Part shown: positions 15,157 to 15,315 of the stretch, piece after piece | Layout: every line of letters starts with the position of its first letter | How positions within the stretch are numbered: the first letter of the stretch is position 1 | NCBI GenBank assembly: GCA_945866285.1 | Contig: CAMBHC010000022.1 | Coordinates: 1-15,315 of the forward strand | Direction: 5' to 3' | Source: Candidatus Sulfopaludibacter sp. SbA3 | GTDB lineage: Bacteria > Acidobacteriota > Vicinamibacteria > Vicinamibacterales > UBA2999 | Length of the DNA stretch: 15,315 nucleotides | Made by a program: the position numbers and the translations under genes | The notes under the pieces: generated by a model | What the model was told of the DNA's origin: nothing | Databases searched by the model: none | What the model saw: the letters and a program-made list of their open reading frames with translations, nothing else

Positions 15157-15315
15157 TGCCATTGCGAATTGGCTTTGATCTCGACGGCACCGTCGCCGAC
15201 ATGTAATCGGCGTTGCACGTCGAGGCGTTGAAGTTGTTCGGCGAAGAAGTGGTGGCCAAGTCGGCCTACAAGAAGGCGCCGGCCAGTCCCGATGGCGCCG
15301 AGGGCGAGCTGTCTC
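15156..15315 (+). pseudogene. HAD-superfamily hydrolase frame with an early in-frame stop, cut by the window end
   Basis: From ATG 15156 (overlapping the fcl TAA as TAATG) the frame reads MPLRIGFDLDGTVADM and then meets TAA at 15204-15206. The DxDGT motif I of HAD phosphatases is perfect. Past the stop the same frame stays open to the window end (about 36 codons, SALHVEALKLFGEE and onward) with normal codon use, so this looks like one interrupted gene. A single C-to-T change from CAA would create the stop, as would a sequencing error. A restart downstream would lack the catalytic motif. The substrate is unknown; the position suggests a role in sugar-phosphate metabolism. Confidence 0.65.

Overview
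The window is GC-rich bacterial DNA with every supported gene on the + strand. Genes are tightly packed and no gene-free gap exceeds about 100 bases. The mix of lipopolysaccharide (LPS) and outer-membrane genes (heptose nucleotidyltransferase, Wzm/Wzt-type exporter, SurA-like chaperone) indicates a diderm. The many short palindromic repeats beside and inside genes resemble what I recall from Acidobacteriota, class Vicinamibacteria. That assignment is an inference from style, not from a database match.

Layout. Positions 2-3990 hold the 3' part of an F-type ATP synthase operon, atpA (5'-truncated by the window), atpG, atpD and atpC. A 52-bp double palindrome sits between atpG and atpD. Positions 3983-6235 encode a two-gene polysaccharide/O-antigen ABC exporter. 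Its permease start overlaps the end of atpC, and its ATPase carries a C-terminal Wzt-type glycan-binding domain. The gap between permease and ATPase is filled exactly by a 100-bp element with 36-bp inverted arms (34/36 matching), which also contains the ATPase ribosome-binding region. Positions 6270-6734 encode the ADP-heptose nucleotidyltransferase RfaE2. Positions 6786-10415 encode the repair translocase Mfd, interrupted in frame by three repeat-like segments. Positions 10484-13095 run surA-like chaperone, NusG paralogue of the UpxY/RfaH type, and dusB. Positions 13120-15156 hold neuB (sialic acid synthase) and fcl (GDP-L-fucose synthase). The window ends in a HAD-like frame with an in-frame TAA right after its catalytic DxDGT motif.

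How the genes fit together. RfaE2, NeuB and Fcl make activated sugar precursors (ADP-heptose, a nonulosonic acid, GDP-fucose), Wzm/Wzt export a finished glycan, SurA helps mature outer-membrane proteins, and the NusG paralogue is the kind that helps polymerase through long polysaccharide operons. These cell-surface genes are interleaved with housekeeping genes (ATP synthase, Mfd, DusB).

The most unusual signal is the repeat landscape. At least five kinds of short palindromic or G-rich repeats occur. Two kinds occur twice each: a 23-bp identity at 6232-6254 and 8096-8118 in opposite orientation, and a 27-bp near-identity at 10168-10194 and 13078-13104 in the same orientation. They cluster at stop codons, supply stop codons to two genes, and are translated as part of Mfd.
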